Assembly: GCF_014649855.1 (NCBI RefSeq)
Contig: NZ_BMTV01000032.1
Coordinates: forward strand, 22,161 to 86,160
DNA length: 64,000 nt
DNA from: Streptomyces roseolus
Lineage (GTDB): Bacteria > Actinomycetota > Actinomycetes > Streptomycetales > Streptomycetaceae
Direction: 5' to 3'
Part shown: positions 8,145 to 16,629 of the stretch, in pieces
How the letters are laid out: every line of letters begins with the position of its first letter
Position numbering within the stretch: the stretch's first letter is position 1
Program-made: the position numbers and the translations under genes
Notes under the pieces: generated by a model
What the model saw: the letters and a program-made list of their open reading frames with translations, nothing else
Databases searched by the model: none
What the model was told of the DNA's origin: nothing

Positions 8145-8158
8145 GTTTCACGTGAAAC
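8145..8158. promoter_or_regulatory. parS site 2
   Basis: Exact GTTTCACGTGAAAC in the 111-nt gap between convergent GNAT and serine hydrolase genes. Confidence 0.95.
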
Positions 8159-8237
8159 ACTGGCATCCGAGTCACCTGGGCCGAGTCATCTGGCCTGGGC
8201 CCTCCGGGCCGGGTCACCCGGGCCGGGTGGGGCCGGG

Positions 8238-9620
8238 TCAGAGCCCCCGCCACCCCTGCTCGTCCACCCCGCCCGGAACCGCGTCCCCGGGCTCGTACGG
8301 CTCCCGGGTGAAGACGAAGGAGCCGAGGTCGAGATGGCTGACGCTGCCGTCGGGACGCCGCACCACACGGAGCCGCTCCCCCGCGTAGTACCCGTCGAGC
8401 CCGATCCAGCCGCCCTCGGGCAGCGCCCGGAAGCGGGCGCCGCGGCCGGGCCCGCGCAGGGGCTCCAGGGCCACCCCGCCCTCCGCGCCGAGCCGCAGAC
8501 CGTACGAGTACGTCCCCCAGTACCAGGGGCCGGTCAGCGCCAGGAGCTCCTGGTCGACCTCGGCCTCGGGCAGCGGACGCCACGGCTCGGGGAACCGCGG
8601 CTCGGCCTCCGCCACGATCCGTACGAGGTCGGTGGCGACGAGCCCGGGCTGCGGGCCGCTCGTGGCGTTGGCGAGCGCCACGCCGACCAGGCCCTCCTCG
8701 ACGTCCACCCAGAGGCCCGCGACGAAGCCCGGCAGCGAACCGCCGTGTCCGATGAGCGTGCCGCTCTCCTTCCGGGCCACCTGGAGACCGAGGCCGTACC
8801 CCATCAGCGGATCCCCGATCGCCGGGGGACCCACGGGGACCCGCATCTCGGCGACGGAGGAGGCGCTCAGCACCCGCTCGTCGCCCTCCGCGAGGAAGAC
8901 GCCGAACCGGCAGAGGTCCGCCGCCGTCGACCACAGCCGGCCGGCCGCGCCCATCACCCCGAGGTCCTCGGAAGGCTCCGGAAGCATCACATCGGCCCAG
9001 GGGTGCACCGCCCAGCCCCCGGCGTGCGGGGCGACGGGCTCCCCCGTCGTCCGGTCCATTCCCAGCGGCTCCAGGATCTCGGTGCGCAGCGCCTCCTCCC
9101 AGGAGACCCCGCGCACCGCCTCGACCAGCGCGCCGAGCAGGGTGTAGCCAGGGTTGGAGTAGTGGAAGGTGCGGCCCGCGGGGTGGAGCACGGGCGTCTC
9201 CCCCAGCACGTCGGAGAGCTCGGGCCGCGAGGACCCGGGTGTCCGCTCCCACCAGGGCGAGGGGGACTCCGCCGCGAGTCCCGCGGTGTGGCCGAGCAGC
9301 TGGGCGATGGTCGCCTCGCCCACTCCGGTGCCGGGCAGGTGCTTCTCCAGCGGGTCGTCGAGCCCGAGCAGCCCCTCGTCCCTCAGCCTGAGGACGAGGA
9401 CGGCGGTGAACACCTTGGTGATCGAGCCGATCCGGTACTGCGTGTCGGCGTCCGGGGCATGGCCGTCGACACAGCTGCGGGAGCCGCTCCACACCATCGC
9501 TCCCCCGCGGGCTACGGCGCCCACGAACGACGGCGCGCGGCCCTCGCTCTGGGCGCGGGCCACGCGGTGCAGCAGGGAACGCTCGGTGGTGGGCAGAAGG
9601 GCTTCGAAGGCTGAGGTCAT
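8238..9620 (-). CDS. Serine hydrolase of the class C beta-lactamase / D-Ala carboxypeptidase family
   Basis: The protein has 460 residues. The catalytic triad of motifs is present: SITK (Ser66, Lys69), YSN in HYSNPGYTLLGALVEA, and HGG in GHGGSLPGFVAGLW. A C-terminal beta-rich domain (about 340-450) follows. There is no signal peptide, so it is probably cytoplasmic and more likely an esterase or peptidase than a resistance enzyme. ATG 9620 (MTSAFEALLP) and ATG 9632 (MIVRMTSAF) are both possible; neither has a strong ribosome site. It starts 37 nt after dnaB on the same strand, so read-through from dnaB is possible. Confidence 0.8.
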   Translation of the reverse strand: MTSAFEALLPTTERSLLHRVARAQSEGRAPSFVGAVARGGAMVWSGSRSCVDGHAPDADTQYRIGSITKVFTAVLVLRLRDEGLLGLDDPLEKHLPGTGVGEATIAQLLGHTAGLAAESPSPWWERTPGSSRPELSDVLGETPVLHPAGRTFHYSNPGYTLLGALVEAVRGVSWEEALRTEILEPLGMDRTTGEPVAPHAGGWAVHPWADVMLPEPSEDLGVMGAAGRLWSTAADLCRFGVFLAEGDERVLSASSVAEMRVPVGPPAIGDPLMGYGLGLQVARKESGTLIGHGGSLPGFVAGLWVDVEEGLVGVALANATSGPQPGLVATDLVRIVAEAEPRFPEPWRPLPEAEVDQELLALTGPWYWGTYSYGLRLGAEGGVALEPLRGPGRGARFRALPEGGWIGLDGYYAGERLRVVRRPDGSVSHLDLGSFVFTREPYEPGDAVPGGVDEQGWRGL

Positions 9621-9657
9621 GCGAACGATCATGCCTTGGCGCCCCGCCGCGGCACGA

Positions 9658-11151
9658 TCAGGTTTGTGCCATGTCCACGAAGCGCGAGTAGTGGCCCTGG
9701 AAGGCCACGGTGATCGTGGCCGTGGGGCCGTTACGGTGCTTGCCGACGATGATGTCGGCCTCGCCGGCGCGCGGCGACTCCTTCTCGTAGGCGTCCTCGC
9801 GGTGGAGCAGGATGACCATGTCGGCGTCCTGCTCGATGGAACCGGACTCACGGAGGTCGGAGACCATCGGCTTCTTGTCGGTGCGCTGCTCGGGGCCACG
9901 GTTCAGCTGGGAGAGCGCGATCACCGGGAGCTCCAGCTCCTTGGCGAGGAGCTTGAGGTTTCGCGACATGTCGGAGACCTCCTGCTGACGGCTCTCCTGC
10001 CGCTTGGAACCGCCGGACTGCATCAGCTGGAGGTAGTCGATGATGACCAGCTTGAGGCCGTTGCGCTGCTTGAGCCGGCGGCACTTGGCGCGGATCTCCA
10101 TCATCGACAGGTTCGGGGAGTCGTCGATGTAGAGCGGCGCCTGGGAGACGTCGGGCATGCGGCGGGCGAGCCGGGTCCAGTCCTCGTCGGTCATCGTGCC
10201 GGAGCGCATGTGGTGCAGGGCGACCCGCGCCTCGGCGGACAGCAGGCGCATCGCGATCTCGTTGCGGCCCATTTCGAGGGAGAAGATGACGCTGGGCAGG
10301 TTGTGCTTGATCGAGGCGGCCCGGGCGAAGTCCAGGGCGAGGGTCGACTTACCCATGGCGGGCCGGGCCGCGATGATGATCATCTGGCCGGGGTGGAGGC
10401 CGTTGGTGAGCGAGTCGAGGTCGCTGAAGCCGGTGGGCACACCGGTCATCTCGCCGCTGCGGGAGCCGATCGCCTCGATCTCGTCGAGCGCGCCCTCCAT
10501 GATGTCGCCGAGCGGCAGGTAGTCCTCGGTGGTCCGCTGCTCGGTGACCTTGTAGATCTCCGCCTGGGCCGAGTTCACGATCTCGTCGACGTCGCCGTCG
10601 GCCGCGTAACCCATCTGCGTGATCTTGGTTCCGGCCTCCACGAGCCGACGCAGCACGGCCCGCTCGTGGACGATCTCCGCGTAGTACGAGGCGTTCGCCG
10701 CGGTGGGCACCGACTGGACGAGGGTGTGCAGGTAGGAGGCGCCGCCGACGCGGTTGATCTCGCCGCGCTTGGTGAGCTCGGCACCGACCGTGATGGGGTC
10801 GGCGGGCTCACCCTTGGCGTAGAGGTCGAGGATCGCGCCGAAGACGGTCTCGTGCGCGGGCTTGTAGAAGTCGTGACCCTTGATGATCTCCACGACGTCG
10901 GCGATGGCGTCCTTGGAGAGCAGCATGCCGCCGAGCACCGACTGCTCGGCGTCGAGGTCCTGCGGGGGCACCCGCTCGAAGCCGACGAGGCCGCCGTCCC
11001 AGGGACCGTCGCTGCCGCGCTCGTGCTGCTCCTCACGGCTCCGGCCGCGCCCGCGGCCCTCGCCTCGCCCTTCGCTCCGCGTGCGGACGGGCAGCCGGTC
11101 GCTCGGTCCGCCGTCTGCCCAAGGGTCGTCCATGGGCTCGGGAACGCTCAC
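9658..11151 (-). CDS. dnaB: Replicative DNA helicase DnaB
   Basis: The protein has 497 residues. A disordered, Arg/Gly-rich N-terminal extension (1-55) precedes the DnaB N-domain (about 60-160, PPQDLDAEQSVLGGMLL) and the RecA-like motor. Walker A is ARPAMGKST (about 261-270), Walker B is LVIIDYLQLM, followed by the VSDLRESGSIEQDAD loop. It is uninterrupted; no intein is present. The hexameric helicase unwinds DNA at the fork opened by DnaA, with help from DciA. The GTG start at 11151 follows GAGGTGG. The promoter region upstream holds DnaA boxes at 11299-11387, an unusual place for them. Confidence 0.95.
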   Translation of the reverse strand: MSVPEPMDDPWADGGPSDRLPVRTRSEGRGEGRGRGRSREEQHERGSDGPWDGGLVGFERVPPQDLDAEQSVLGGMLLSKDAIADVVEIIKGHDFYKPAHETVFGAILDLYAKGEPADPITVGAELTKRGEINRVGGASYLHTLVQSVPTAANASYYAEIVHERAVLRRLVEAGTKITQMGYAADGDVDEIVNSAQAEIYKVTEQRTTEDYLPLGDIMEGALDEIEAIGSRSGEMTGVPTGFSDLDSLTNGLHPGQMIIIAARPAMGKSTLALDFARAASIKHNLPSVIFSLEMGRNEIAMRLLSAEARVALHHMRSGTMTDEDWTRLARRMPDVSQAPLYIDDSPNLSMMEIRAKCRRLKQRNGLKLVIIDYLQLMQSGGSKRQESRQQEVSDMSRNLKLLAKELELPVIALSQLNRGPEQRTDKKPMVSDLRESGSIEQDADMVILLHREDAYEKESPRAGEADIIVGKHRNGPTATITVAFQGHYSRFVDMAQT

Positions 11152-11575
11152 CCGCCACCTCTTCCCGTCCGCTCAGCGGACCTCGCCGTGCCACTCCTTC
11201 TTACGCCACGGCCTTGGTCAAAGAGTGGCTTTGCGTCCGGTTCTGACGCGTCGGGCGCCGGTCCACGGTAGGCCCGGGAGGGGCGTCAGCCAACCTGGTT
11301 ATCCACAGGCCCTGTGGGTGAAGGCCCCAATGCTGTGGATAAGCCGCCGGATCCTGTGCACGGACCGGGGGACAGGCATGTGGACAAACTCATAGCCCCC
11401 TCCTCGATGCGGCTCTGACCTGCACCTTTTCCATCCACGGGCTGTGGGGGAGAAAAACTTTTGCGCGGGGACCACGAACAGAACAAACAGCCCACACCCG
11501 AAGTCCCGATCCCTCTGAAAGTAAGGATCACTAATCCATTGCATCACTTACCTGTGGACGATTAGATTGGCCCTC
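11152..11575. promoter_or_regulatory. dnaB/MATE divergent intergenic region with a DnaA-box cluster
   Basis: This 424-nt gap between the divergent dnaB and MATE genes contains TTATCCACA at 11299-11307 and its reverse complement TGTGGATAA at 11334-11342, facing each other. TGTGGACAA lies at 11379-11387 and the one-mismatch TGTGGACGA at 11553-11561. Three of these are exact strong boxes (TTATCCACA or TTGTCCACA). That density is expected in oriC, not 35 kb away. Likely roles are DnaA control of dnaB or DnaA titration. The right half carries a candidate promoter for the transporter. Confidence 0.75.
11539..11568 (+). promoter_or_regulatory. Candidate promoter for a leaderless MATE transcript
   Basis: TTGCAT at 11539-11544 and TAGATT at 11563-11568 are spaced by 18 bp. 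The start point would fall at about 11575, beside the ATG at 11576. There is no ribosome-binding site, which fits leaderless translation, common in Streptomyces. A DnaA-like 9-mer (11553-11561) lies in the spacer. Confidence 0.5.
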
Positions 11576-12913
11576 ATGACCCAGGCCCCCACGAGCTCCA
11601 AGGCCACGCTGCGCCGGCACGACCGCGAGATCCTGTCGCTCGCCCTGCCGGCCTTCGGCGCCCTCGTCGCCGAGCCGCTCTTCCTCATGGTGGACAGCGC
11701 CATCGTGGGGCACCTCGGCACCCCACAGCTCGCGGGCCTCGCCATCGCCGGCGCCCTGCTCTCCACCTTCGTCAGCGTCTTCGTCTTCCTCGCCTACGCC
11801 ACCACGGCCGCCGTCGCCCGACGGGTCGGCGCGGGCGATCTGCCCGCCGCCCTCCGGCAGGGCATCGACGGCATCTGGCTGGCCCTGCTCCTCGGGCTCG
11901 CCCTCATCGCGGTCACCCTCCCCCTGGCCCCCTGGCTGGTCGAGGCCTTCGGCGCCTCCGACACCGCGGCGCCCCACGCGACCACGTATCTGCGAATCTC
12001 CCTCCTGGGCATTCCCGCGATGCTGATCGTCCTGGCCGCCACCGGTGTCCTGCGCGGGCTCCAGGACACCCGCACCCCGCTCTACGTGGCCGTCGGCGGC
12101 TTCGCGGCCAACGGCGCCCTGAACCTCGGACTGGTCTACGGCGCCGGGCTCGGCATCGCGGGCTCCGCCTGGGGCACCGTCATCGCCCAGTGCGGCATGG
12201 CCGCCGCGTACCTCTTCGTGGTCGTCCGGGGTGCCCGGCGCCACGGAGCCTCGCTCCGGCCCGATGCCGCCGGCATCCGGGCCTCGGCCCAGGCGGGCGT
12301 CCCCCTCCTGGTCCGTACGCTCTCGCTGCGCGCCGCCCTGATGATCGCCACCGCCGTCGCCGCCCGTCTGGGCGACACCGAGGTCGCCGCCCACCAGATC
12401 ATCCTCTCGCTGTGGAGCCTGATGGCCTTCGCCCTGGACGCCATCGCCATCGCGGGCCAGGCCATCATCGGTCGCTATCTGGGTGCCGACGACGCCGAGG
12501 GCGCCCGCCAGGTCTGCCGCCGGATGGTCCAGTGGGGCGTCGTCTCCGGAGTGGTCCTCGGGCTGCTGCTCGTCCTGAGCCGCCCGCTCTTCATCCCGCT
12601 CTTCACCGGCGACCCCGCCGTCCGGTCCACCCTGCTGCCGGCCCTGCTCGTCGTGGCCCTGTCGCAGCCGATCTCCGGCGTCGTCTTCGTCCTCGACGGC
12701 GTCCTCATGGGCGCGGGAGACGGTCCCTACCTCGCTTGGGCGATGCTGCTCACCCTGGCGGTCTTCGCACCGGTCGCCCTGCTCGTGCCCGTGGTCGGCG
12801 GCGGGCTGACCGCACTCTGGTGGGCGATGACGCTGATGATGACGGTCCGGCTGGCCACCCTCTGGTTCCGGATGCGCTCCGGCCGCTGGATCGTCACGGG
12901 CGCCACTCGCTGA
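11576..12913 (+). CDS. MATE-family efflux transporter (DinF-like)
   Basis: The protein has 445 residues and about 12 membrane helices in two related halves. LALPAFGALVAEPLFLMVDS and VGHLGTPQLAGLAIAG near the N-terminus are typical of the DinF branch of MATE transporters, which exchange cations for drugs or metabolites. The second half repeats the pattern at AARLGDTEVAAHQIILSLWS. The ATG at 11576 is preferred over an in-frame TTG at 11567; no ribosome site is visible and the transcript is probably leaderless. The gene converges on rplI across a gap with two parS sites. Confidence 0.88.
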   Translation: MTQAPTSSKATLRRHDREILSLALPAFGALVAEPLFLMVDSAIVGHLGTPQLAGLAIAGALLSTFVSVFVFLAYATTAAVARRVGAGDLPAALRQGIDGIWLALLLGLALIAVTLPLAPWLVEAFGASDTAAPHATTYLRISLLGIPAMLIVLAATGVLRGLQDTRTPLYVAVGGFAANGALNLGLVYGAGLGIAGSAWGTVIAQCGMAAAYLFVVVRGARRHGASLRPDAAGIRASAQAGVPLLVRTLSLRAALMIATAVAARLGDTEVAAHQIILSLWSLMAFALDAIAIAGQAIIGRYLGADDAEGARQVCRRMVQWGVVSGVVLGLLLVLSRPLFIPLFTGDPAVRSTLLPALLVVALSQPISGVVFVLDGVLMGAGDGPYLAWAMLLTLAVFAPVALLVPVVGGGLTALWWAMTLMMTVRLATLWFRMRSGRWIVTGATR

Positions 12914-12924
12914 CCGGGGGCGGT

Positions 12925-12938
12925 GTTTCACGTGAAAC
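12925..12938. promoter_or_regulatory. parS site 3
   Basis: Exact GTTTCACGTGAAAC between the convergent MATE and rplI genes; it is paired with site 4, 37 bp away centre to centre. Confidence 0.95.
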
Positions 12939-12961
12939 GCCGCAAAGAGCCACAAGCGCCT

Positions 12962-12975
12962 GTTTCACGTGAAAC
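12962..12975. promoter_or_regulatory. parS site 4
   Basis: Exact GTTTCACGTGAAAC, directly next to the rplI terminator hairpin. Confidence 0.95.
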
Positions 12976-12977
12976 GG

Positions 12978-13014
12978 CGGATGGGCCGCCCCCCAGCGGG
13001 GAGCGGCCCATCCG
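12978..13014 (-). terminator. Hairpin terminator after rplI
   Basis: CGGATGGGCCGC pairs with GCGGCCCATCCG, with further C/G pairs toward an AGC loop. It lies 18 nt past the rplI stop and has no T-run, as is usual in Streptomyces. Confidence 0.75.
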
Positions 13015-13031
13015 TACTGCTGAGCGCAGCG

Positions 13032-13478
13032 TTACGCGGCAACGACCTCGATGCCGAGCTTCGCGGCAACCTCGGGGTGCAGACGCACGAGCACCTGGTG
13101 CGAGCCCAGGGTCTTGATCGGCGAACCGAGCTCGACGCGACGCTTGTCGACCTCGGGGCCACCGGCGGACTTGATCGCCGTGGCGACGTCGGCCGGGGTC
13201 ACGGAGCCGAAGAGACGGCCGGCGTCGCCGGAGCGAACGGCCAGACGGACCTTCGTGCCCTCGAGCTTGGCCTTGATCTCGTTGGCCTGCTCGATGGTCG
13301 CGATCTCGTGGATCTTGCGGGCGCGGCGGATCTGCGCCACGTCCTTCTCGCCACCCTTGGTCCAGCGGATCGCGAAACCACGCGGGACCAGGTAGTTGCG
13401 AGCGTAGCCGTCCTTGACCTCGACGACGTCGCCGGCCGCACCGAGGCCGGAGACTTCCTGGGTGAGGATGATCTTCAT
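13032..13478 (-). CDS. rplI: 50S ribosomal protein L9
   Basis: The protein has 148 residues, the normal L9 length. The N-domain MKIILTQEVSGLGAAGDVV and DGYARNYLVPRGFA bind 23S rRNA. A long helix (about 42-75) links it to the C-domain, which ends PEVAAKLGIEVVAA. It is the last gene of rpsF-ssb-rpsR-rplI; the gap to rpsR is 18 nt and the start is preceded by an AAGGG element. A terminator follows. Confidence 0.97.
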   Translation of the reverse strand: MKIILTQEVSGLGAAGDVVEVKDGYARNYLVPRGFAIRWTKGGEKDVAQIRRARKIHEIATIEQANEIKAKLEGTKVRLAVRSGDAGRLFGSVTPADVATAIKSAGGPEVDKRRVELGSPIKTLGSHQVLVRLHPEVAAKLGIEVVAA

Positions 13479-13496
13479 TTTTCGGTCACCCTTCCC

Positions 13497-13733
13497 TTAT
13501 CGCGCGGTGGACGTGTAGGGCAGCAGCGCCATCTCACGGCTGTTCTTGACGGCCGTGGCGACGTCACGCTGGTGCTGCGTGCAGTTGCCGGTCACGCGGC
13601 GGGCACGGATCTTGCCGCGGTCGGAAATGAACTTCCGCAGCATGTTCGTGTCCTTGTAGTCCACGTACGCGGTCTTGTCCTTGCAGAACGCGCAGACCTT
13701 CTTCTTAGGCTTGCGCACAGGCGGCTTCGCCAT
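13497..13733 (-). CDS. rpsR: 30S ribosomal protein S18, zinc-ribbon (C+) form
   Basis: The protein has 78 residues. KKVCAFCKDK and GNCTQHQRD retain the cysteines expected of the zinc-binding C+ form of S18. Streptomyces genomes usually carry a second, cysteine-free copy elsewhere that is made under zinc starvation; this one is the housekeeping gene by context. S18 sits in the small-subunit platform next to S6, whose gene is in the same cluster. AGGAGAAACACC precedes the start, and ssb ends 58 nt upstream. Confidence 0.96.
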   Translation of the reverse strand: MAKPPVRKPKKKVCAFCKDKTAYVDYKDTNMLRKFISDRGKIRARRVTGNCTQHQRDVATAVKNSREMALLPYTSTAR

Positions 13734-13791
13734 GGTGTTTCTCCTGTGTGATCAAGAAGTGTGGGGTACGAGCTGCTTCCGGGGCCGGGCC

Positions 13792-14379
13792 CTAGAAGGG
13801 AGGCTCGTCCGAGTAGCCGCCGCCGGAGTTGCCACCCCAGCCGCCACCGCCGCCGGCCTGCTGGCCGCCGGAGGAGGAGCCGCCGGAGGCCCAGGGGTCG
13901 TCGGAGGGAGCTCCGCCGCCCTGCTGCTGGCCGCCGCCGGAGTTGCCACCCCAGCCGCCGCCACCCTGCTGGCCGCCGCCGCCGAAGCCGCCGCCGCCAC
14001 CCTGGCCACCGCGGCCGGTGGTCTTGGTGACCTTGGCCGTGGCGTTGCGCAGGCTGGGACCGACTTCCTCGACGTCCAGCTCGAAGACCGTGCGCTTGAC
14101 GCCCTGGTTGTCCTCGTAGGACCGCTGCTTCAGACGGCCCTGCACGACGACACGCATGCCGCGCTGAAGGGACTCCGCGACGTTCTCCGCCGCCTGACGC
14201 CAGACCGAGCAGGTCAGGAAGAGGCTCTCGCCGTCCTTCCACTCGTTGGTCTGACGGTCGAAGGTGCGGGGAGTGGACGCGACGCGGAACTTCGCGACCG
14301 CCGCACCGGACGGGGTGAAGCGCAGCTCGGGGTCGTCGACGAGATTGCCGACGACCGTGATGACGGTCTCGCCTGCCAT
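13792..14379 (-). CDS. ssb: Single-stranded DNA-binding protein
   Basis: The protein has 195 residues. The OB fold (1-112) begins MAGETVITVVGNLVDDPELR. A long Gly/Gln/Trp-rich linker (about 118-185) with repeated GGGGWGGNSGGG units follows. The end, SDEPPF, is the acidic tip that recruits partner proteins. It coats ssDNA at forks. In S. coelicolor the equivalent gene, cotranscribed with rpsF, is the replication SSB (SsbA); that assignment here is by synteny. The linker is also a run of near-identical DNA repeats (13820-14010), prone to length change. Confidence 0.95.
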   Translation of the reverse strand: MAGETVITVVGNLVDDPELRFTPSGAAVAKFRVASTPRTFDRQTNEWKDGESLFLTCSVWRQAAENVAESLQRGMRVVVQGRLKQRSYEDNQGVKRTVFELDVEEVGPSLRNATAKVTKTTGRGGQGGGGGFGGGGQQGGGGWGGNSGGGQQQGGGAPSDDPWASGGSSSGGQQAGGGGGWGGNSGGGYSDEPPF

Positions 14380-14448
14380 GGGTGAACCTCTCGGCGTTGC
14401 TTCTGGCTGCTTGCTGCTACTCGGACCCGATTACCTCTGAGCGGAAGC

Positions 14449-14739
14449 TCAGTGGGTCTCGGGACGGAGGACCTTGGTCCGGAGGACCGACTCGTTCAGG
14501 TTCATCTGGCGGTCGAGCTCCTTGACGACCGCAGGCTCGGCCTGCAGGTCGATGACCGAGTAGATGCCCTCGGGCTTCTTCTTGATCTCGTAGGCGAGAC
14601 GACGACGGCCCCAGGTGTCGACCTTCTCGACCTTTCCGTTGCCCTCACGGACGACGGAGAGGAAGTTCTCGATCAGCGGGGAGACAGCGCGCTCCTCGAG
14701 ATCGGGGTCGAGGATGACCATCACCTCGTAGTGACGCAT
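14449..14739 (-). CDS. rpsF: 30S ribosomal protein S6
   Basis: The protein has 96 residues: MRHYEVMVILDPDLEERAV, WGRRRLAYEIKKKPEGIY and NESVLRTKVLRPETH match S6. It is the first gene of the rpsF-ssb-rpsR-rplI group. A near-perfect Shine-Dalgarno AAAGGAGGTGGG lies 8-9 nt before the ATG. The frame stays open far upstream but loses any S6 character there. The promoter must lie in the 240-nt divergent gap to the membrane protein gene at 14980. Confidence 0.96.
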   Translation of the reverse strand: MRHYEVMVILDPDLEERAVSPLIENFLSVVREGNGKVEKVDTWGRRRLAYEIKKKPEGIYSVIDLQAEPAVVKELDRQMNLNESVLRTKVLRPETH

Positions 14740-14979
14740 GTGGAACCCACCTCCTTTGGACTCAGCGGCCACGGTCGTTCCGTGGCAGGAGGGTCGTGAT
14801 GCGTGAGCGACGGCGTCCAGACTGGCAGGACCAGGGCAGACACCGGCGCAGACCGTACAGAGTACCCGCACAACGCCTTGCGGTTGAAATCCGGCGGGGA
14901 GGGGACGCAATCTGTACACATCGGACGTCGGCGGCGCTAGGATGCGCCGCCCTCCGCTCGGCACGCCAGGAGGTGCCCC

Positions 14980-15294
14980 ATGGCACAGGCAATGCGACCC
15001 GACCCCGGCCACTCCCTCTTCGCGACGGACGGCAAGCCGCACCCGCTCCAGGACACGCTGCTCGCGGTGACCCTGGTGCTCGGCATCCTGTCCTTCGTCA
15101 CGGCGCAGTTCCACAGCCTGCACCTGCTCAGCTCGTGGACGGGCCTGATCGGCATCCTGACCGGGGCCTACGGGCAGTTCATCTCCGTCACCACCCGCGA
15201 ACGCTTCTTCCTGATCGTCGGCCTCGGCGCCGCGGCCGTCGGCTTCTACCTCGGCATGGCTCACGGCGGGCTCTTCACCGGGGTGATCAACTGA
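14980..15294 (+). CDS. Small three-helix membrane protein, function unknown
   Basis: The protein has 104 residues with hydrophobic segments at about 26-44, 49-66 and 76-96. The N-terminus DPGHSLFATDGKPHPLQDT is cytoplasmic-looking. I recognise it only as a conserved Streptomyces protein found between rpsF and femX; no function is known to me. GGAGGTGCCCC before the ATG at 14980 is a good ribosome site. The next gene begins 118 nt downstream. Confidence 0.75.
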   Translation: MAQAMRPDPGHSLFATDGKPHPLQDTLLAVTLVLGILSFVTAQFHSLHLLSSWTGLIGILTGAYGQFISVTTRERFFLIVGLGAAAVGFYLGMAHGGLFTGVIN

Positions 15295-15412
15295 CACCGG
15301 GCACGTCAGGGCCCCCGTGGCCCTTCGGGGCGCTCCCCGGTCGCAGTAGGCTTCGGCGCGAGAGCCGGAGCCCCTGACCGATGGGGACACACCTGCCGAG
15401 GAGCGCCCCGAC

Positions 15413-16531
15413 ATGAGCCTGACCCTGAGGACCATCAGCCGAGAGCAGCATCTGGCGTACATCCAGAGCCTGCCCGGCGCGAGCCACTGCCAGGTCCCGG
15501 CGTGGGCGGACGTGAAGACCGAGTGGCGCTCGGAGAACCTCGGCTGGTTCGACAAGAACGGCGAGCTCGTCGGCGTGGGCCTGGTGCTCTACCGCCAGCT
15601 CCCCAAGCTCAAGCGCTACCTGGCGTACCTCCCCGAGGGCCCGGTCATCAACTGGTACGCCCCCAACCTCGACGAGTGGCTCCAGCCGATGCTGGCCCAC
15701 CTCAAGCAGCAGGGCGCCTTCTCCGTGAAGATGGGCCCGCCGGTCGTCATCCGCCGCTGGGACGCGGCCGCGATCAAGTCCGGCATCCAGGACCCGGACG
15801 TCAAGCGCCTCAAGGACGTGCAGGCCACCGAGGTCGTGCCGCACGCCTTCGAGGTGGCCGACCGGCTGCGGAAGATGGGCTGGCAGCAGGGAGACGACGG
15901 CGGCGCCGGCTTCGGCGACGTGCAGCCCCGCTACGTCTTCCAGGTCCCGCTGGCCAACCGCTCGCTCGACGACGTCCTCAAGGGCTTCAACCAGCTGTGG
16001 CGCCGCAACATCAAGAAGGCCGAGAAGGCCGGCGTCGAGGTCGTCCAGGGCGGCTACGAGGACCTCGCCGAGTGGCAGCGCCTGTACGAGATCACCGCCG
16101 TCCGCGACAAGTTCCGGCCGCGCCCGCTCTCGTACTTCCAGCGCATGTGGACGGTCCTCAACAACGAGGACCCCAACCGGATGCGCCTCTACTTCGCCCG
16201 CCACAACGGCGTGAACCTCTCCGCGGCGACGATGCTCGTCGTCGGCGGCCACGTCTGGTACTCGTACGGCGCCTCCGACAACATCGGCCGCGAGGTCCGG
16301 CCGTCCAACGCCATGCAGTGGCGGATGCTCCGCGACGCGTACGCGATGGGCGCCACCGTCTACGACCTGCGCGGCATCTCCGACTCGCTCGACGAGACCG
16401 ACCACCTCTTCGGCCTGATCCAGTTCAAGGTCGGCACCGGCGGCGAGGCCGTGGAGTACGTCGGCGAGTGGGACTTCCCGCTGAACAAGCTCCTGCACAA
16501 GGCGCTCGACATCTACATGTCGCGCCGCTGA
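15413..16531 (+). CDS. femX: FemX/FemAB-type peptidoglycan interpeptide-bridge aminoacyltransferase
   Basis: The protein has 372 residues with two GNAT-like halves, as in FemABX proteins: HCQVPAWADVKTEWRSENLG and LPEGPVINWYAP in the first, LWRRNIKKAEKAGVEVVQGG and YDLRGISDSLDETDHLFGLI in the second. The family transfers an amino acid from tRNA to lipid II. In S. coelicolor the gene at this locus adds the bridge glycine and is important for viability. ATG 15413 lies 8 nt after a GAGGAGCG element. An alanine-racemase-like gene follows 98 nt downstream, so both may serve cell-wall peptide synthesis. Confidence 0.87.
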   Translation: MSLTLRTISREQHLAYIQSLPGASHCQVPAWADVKTEWRSENLGWFDKNGELVGVGLVLYRQLPKLKRYLAYLPEGPVINWYAPNLDEWLQPMLAHLKQQGAFSVKMGPPVVIRRWDAAAIKSGIQDPDVKRLKDVQATEVVPHAFEVADRLRKMGWQQGDDGGAGFGDVQPRYVFQVPLANRSLDDVLKGFNQLWRRNIKKAEKAGVEVVQGGYEDLAEWQRLYEITAVRDKFRPRPLSYFQRMWTVLNNEDPNRMRLYFARHNGVNLSAATMLVVGGHVWYSYGASDNIGREVRPSNAMQWRMLRDAYAMGATVYDLRGISDSLDETDHLFGLIQFKVGTGGEAVEYVGEWDFPLNKLLHKALDIYMSRR

Positions 16532-16629
16532 CGCACCGCGCGGGGCTTGCGTAACCTCGTAGTTCCACGAGTCTCGTACACACCTGCGAAACCCCCCACC
16601 GCAGCCATCAGAAAGGTTCCGGGCCGGCC

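Noticed and set aside
8238..9620. Beta-lactam resistance gene
   Set aside because: The SxxK/YxN/HxG motifs are shared by many esterases and peptidases; there is no signal peptide, so a cytoplasmic hydrolase is more likely.
9169..11271. A 700-codon open frame on the + strand
   Set aside because: It is antisense to dnaB and the serine hydrolase.
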